64,000 nucleotides of DNA from Chloroflexota bacterium (GTDB taxonomy: Bacteria > Chloroflexota > Dormibacteria > Dormibacterales > Dormibacteraceae), in NCBI GenBank assembly GCA_005881275.1, contig VBEF01000042.1, forward strand, positions 29,162-93,161, written 5' to 3'. A model generated the notes under the pieces. The model searched no databases, was not told the origin of the DNA, and saw only the letters and a list, made by a program, of their open reading frames with translations. Numbering within the stretch: the stretch's first letter is position 1; each line of letters opens with the position of its first letter. The position numbers were made by a program, and so were the translations under genes. This document shows, in pieces, positions 61,734 through 64,000 of the stretch.

Positions 61734-62608
61734 CCTCGGTTTCCGCCCTCATCGTCAGCTTCAACGTGCGCAGTCACGTCCTCGACACCCTGCGCGCGCT
61801 TTACCTCACAACTGGCAGCGATACGGAAGCGATCGTCATCGACAACGCCTCGAGCGACGGCACCGCCAAGGCAATCCAGGAAGCATTTCCCCAGGCCAGG
61901 GTGATCGCGCTCACTGAGAACGTCGGCTTTGGCAGGGCCAACAACGCCGGATTCAAGGAATCGCACGGCGAGTTCGTGCTGCTCCTGAACCCTGACGTCA
62001 TGGTCGACGAAAACTGCGTCGACCGCCTGGCCACCTTTCTGGCCGCGAACCCGGAGGCAGGTGCGGCCGGCCCACGGCTCGTCCGACCCGACGGACGCCC
62101 GGACCTGGCCGCCCGCCGGGCCTTCCCCTCCCCTCTGGCCGCCCTCTACCGTTTCATGGGCCTGAGCCGCCTCTTCCCCCGCAGCTCACGCTTCAACCGC
62201 TACAACCTCGGCGCCATCTCGCCGGAGACGGTGCACGAGATCGACGCCGGGACCGCGGCGTGCCTGCTTGTCCGGCGTGCGGCGTTGGACAAGGTCGGTC
62301 TGTTCGATCCCGAGTTCTTCATGTACGGCGAAGACCTCGACCTCTGCTTCCGCCTCCGCAAAGGCGGCTGGAAGATCTTTTACCTGCCGGACGCGGTCGC
62401 GGTCCACGTGAAAGGCACGTCGACTCGCCAGGCGACCCAGAAGATGCTGTACGAGTTTCACCGAGCGATGTGGATCTTCCACAAGAAGCACTACGCCCCC
62501 GAGTCGCCGGCCATCGTCAACGGCGGCATCTGGCTTGCCATCTGGGCACGGTGGGCCGCCGTCAGCCTACGTGCGTGGATTACGAGAAGCTCCACAGTGT
62601 CGCCCTGA
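61730..62608 (+). CDS. Family 2 glycosyltransferase (rhamnosyltransferase-like)
   Basis: About 292 residues: SALIVSFNVRSHVLDTL, IVIDNASSDGTAKAI, NVGFGRANNAGF, LLLNPDVMVDENCV, and GEDLDLCFRLRKGGWKIFYL. Close in type to the gene at 53347, likely another deoxy-sugar transferase. TTG 61730 in a TTGA overlap is the natural start; the longer frame to 61472 is only a shadow of the previous gene. The C-terminus has a hydrophobic patch that may touch the membrane. Confidence 0.88.
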   Translation: MTSVSALIVSFNVRSHVLDTLRALYLTTGSDTEAIVIDNASSDGTAKAIQEAFPQARVIALTENVGFGRANNAGFKESHGEFVLLLNPDVMVDENCVDRLATFLAANPEAGAAGPRLVRPDGRPDLAARRAFPSPLAALYRFMGLSRLFPRSSRFNRYNLGAISPETVHEIDAGTAACLLVRRAALDKVGLFDPEFFMYGEDLDLCFRLRKGGWKIFYLPDAVAVHVKGTSTRQATQKMLYEFHRAMWIFHKKHYAPESPAIVNGGIWLAIWARWAAVSLRAWITRSSTVSP

Positions 62609-62634
62609 TCCCCGCTCGGCTTTCCTCTCGGGCG

Positions 62635-63999
62635 ATGTGGATCGCGGTTCTCGGGCTGGCGGTGGCCAAAGGCCTTGTGTGGTCGGCCGTGCTGCCGCCC
62701 TGGTACGGCCCTGATGAGGCGTCGCACTACGCCTACGTCCAGGAGCTGGTCGAAAACGGCTGGCTGCCACGCGCCACCGATGCGAACGCGGCGCTTTATT
62801 ACCCGCCCGACATCGTGTGCTCGGAAAGCAATCTCGACCTGACCCTCTACGGCGGGTTCCACGCCGAGCCCCCGTTCGGCATACCGATGGCCCCGTGCAG
62901 CGCGTCGTCACCCGCGGATCGTCTTGGCTCCCGCCCGATCAACGCGGCCGCCGGCTACTCACCTGTGTACTACGCCGCCGCCGTGCCCTTCTACCTTTTG
63001 ACGCGGCCCCTGGCGGTCGAGGCCAGGCTCGACTCCGTCAGGCTCTGGAGCGTGGTCCTGGGCGTGCTTGCCGCGGCCTTCGCCTACCTCGCCGCCCGGT
63101 GGGCGTTTCCCGAGTCGCCCTATCTCGCATTTGCGGCAGCGGTGCTGTTCACGGTTCAGCCGATGAATTCCCAGCAAACCGCCATCGTCAACAACGACGC
63201 GCTTTTGATCGCGGTGACGGCCGCCTTCTGGTGGCGATTCTTTCGTGCCTTACGAGTGGGCGTCTCTGCTCGGGAGGGAGTGGTGCTGGGCGGATTGATC
63301 GGCCTGGCCTACCTGGCCAAACCGCAGGGCCTGTTTCTGGCGGCGCTGCTGCCCGTCCTCTATGTCGTCGGGCTCCCGCGCATGCCCGTGCGCTCCGAAA
63401 TGTCTCGTCTGGGAGGCCTCGCCGCTGCCGCTGCGGTGCCGATCATCGCCGCCATCGGGATCGGGCGGATCTTCTCGCAAGTGGCGGGCAACACCTCGGC
63501 GCTGATTCCGACGGCCCCCGGGGTCCACGGAATCTCGCAGTACCTCAGCGTGTATTCGGTCTACCACTTCGAACGTCTCTACATCATCTGGATAACCAGC
63601 TTCTGGGGTTACTTCGGCTGGTTCCAGGTGGACCTGCCCAGTCTTATTTACGTCGCCATCGCTCTCGCCGTTGCGGCGGGTCTTGCCGGCGCGGTGTGGA
63701 TGGCGGCGAGGTCGGCGCCACTCCGACCGGTGCTGGTCGCGGCGATGCTCGGTTACCTCGTGCCCGCGGCGCTGATCCAGCTGCTCGAGGCGTACACGTT
63801 CCAATCCAGCGGCCAGCTGATCCTCCAGGGACGCTCGTTTCTGATGGTCCTGTTCCCGCTCCTCGTCCTGCTCATCCGAGGGTGGCAACGATTGCTGCCC
63901 GCGAGAGCGAGCGGGCTCCTCGCGCCGGCCATCATCCTCGCCGGGGTTGGGCTCAACGTCATCAGCGTGCTGGCGATGGTGGATGGGTTTTACGGATGA
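62635..63999 (+). CDS. DUF2142-type polytopic membrane protein
   Basis: About 454 residues with around ten to twelve membrane helices. The first outer loop carries WYGPDEASHYAYVQELVENG, typical of DUF2142 and related GT-C-like proteins of polysaccharide clusters, then FTVQPMNSQQTAIVNNDALL. ATG 62635 opens the first helix; a CTG at 62605 overlapping the previous stop as CTGA is also in frame and would add ten residues. Stop at 63997-63999; an ATG overlapping it suggests another coupled gene just outside the window. Probably a sugar transferase or flippase partner. Confidence 0.8.
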   Translation: MWIAVLGLAVAKGLVWSAVLPPWYGPDEASHYAYVQELVENGWLPRATDANAALYYPPDIVCSESNLDLTLYGGFHAEPPFGIPMAPCSASSPADRLGSRPINAAAGYSPVYYAAAVPFYLLTRPLAVEARLDSVRLWSVVLGVLAAAFAYLAARWAFPESPYLAFAAAVLFTVQPMNSQQTAIVNNDALLIAVTAAFWWRFFRALRVGVSAREGVVLGGLIGLAYLAKPQGLFLAALLPVLYVVGLPRMPVRSEMSRLGGLAAAAAVPIIAAIGIGRIFSQVAGNTSALIPTAPGVHGISQYLSVYSVYHFERLYIIWITSFWGYFGWFQVDLPSLIYVAIALAVAAGLAGAVWMAARSAPLRPVLVAAMLGYLVPAALIQLLEAYTFQSSGQLILQGRSFLMVLFPLLVLLIRGWQRLLPARASGLLAPAIILAGVGLNVISVLAMVDGFYG

Positions 64000-64000
64000 G

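Overview
The window is a dense, high-GC bacterial chromosome segment. The order ftsK - pgsA/cinA - recA - recX - rny - ymdB - spoVS - miaB - mutS - mutL - miaA - hflX/lexA is typical of Terrabacteria (Firmicutes, Chloroflexota and relatives). High GC, many 4-nt start/stop overlaps, an M. tuberculosis-like Mec/CysM pair and a 7Fe ferredoxin suggest an actinobacterial- or Chloroflexota/Dormibacterota-like lineage. The phylum is inferred from content, not proven. I see no rRNA, tRNA, CRISPR array or insertion sequence, and no gene-free stretch over 300 bases.

Layout. 1-18,000 (+): RNA turnover, chromosome and repair block: RNase J (partial), a zinc-ribbon protein, FtsK, a PgsA-PncC fusion, RecA, RecX, RNase Y, YmdB, SpoVS, MiaB, MutS, MutL, MiaA, an LL-DAP-type aminotransferase and HflX. 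18,000-20,400: an SOS island with LexA, a divergent YneA-like LysM protein, a glutaredoxin-like protein, and a damage-inducible pair made of an unknown 121-aa protein and a LAGLIDADG endonuclease-like protein. 20,400-28,100: MntP, a lipoprotein-like protein, an acyl-CoA dehydrogenase/TetR pair, a tight minus-strand operon (pyrF - ornithine cyclodeaminase-like - 49-aa basic protein - TSUP permease split in two), and nadE broken by an in-frame amber codon. 28,100-33,600: 2-oxoacid dehydrogenase operon with E3 fused to E1-alpha, then E1-beta, E2 and a DinB-fold protein. 33,600-46,260 (mostly -): two-component system, methyltransferase, Der, Mec, CysM, a cystathionine synthase/lyase, enolase, D,D-carboxypeptidase, CapA, isocitrate dehydrogenase-like protein and ferredoxin. 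46,286-64,000: a receptor-like pseudokinase, a FolE-like/RibD-like pair, then a surface-polysaccharide cluster (glycosyltransferases, polyprenyl-phosphate sugar transferase, ligase/polymerase, Wzm/Wzt exporter, epimerase, large membrane proteins).

Main observations. (1) The recA promoter, the yneA promoter and the promoter of the unknown gene plus endonuclease share identical geometry: a 17-bp spacer holding a CRAAC-N4-GTTCG LexA box placed 2 bp after the -35 and 1 bp before the -10. This defines the local SOS box and a previously unlinked two-gene SOS operon. (2) Several genes lack a usable ATG/GTG/TTG and instead place CTG, ATA or GTA exactly where a 4-nt ATGA-type overlap start would lie (miaB, hflX, a histidine kinase, a RibD-like reductase, half a TSUP permease). 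(3) nadE carries TAG in place of the catalytic lysine codon of its glutaminase domain, and the FolE-like protein has lost the CEHH segment by a clean in-frame deletion. (4) The pdhB-pdhC gap holds a perfect hairpin, a compact three-way-junction fold and a hairpin covering the pdhC ribosome binding site.
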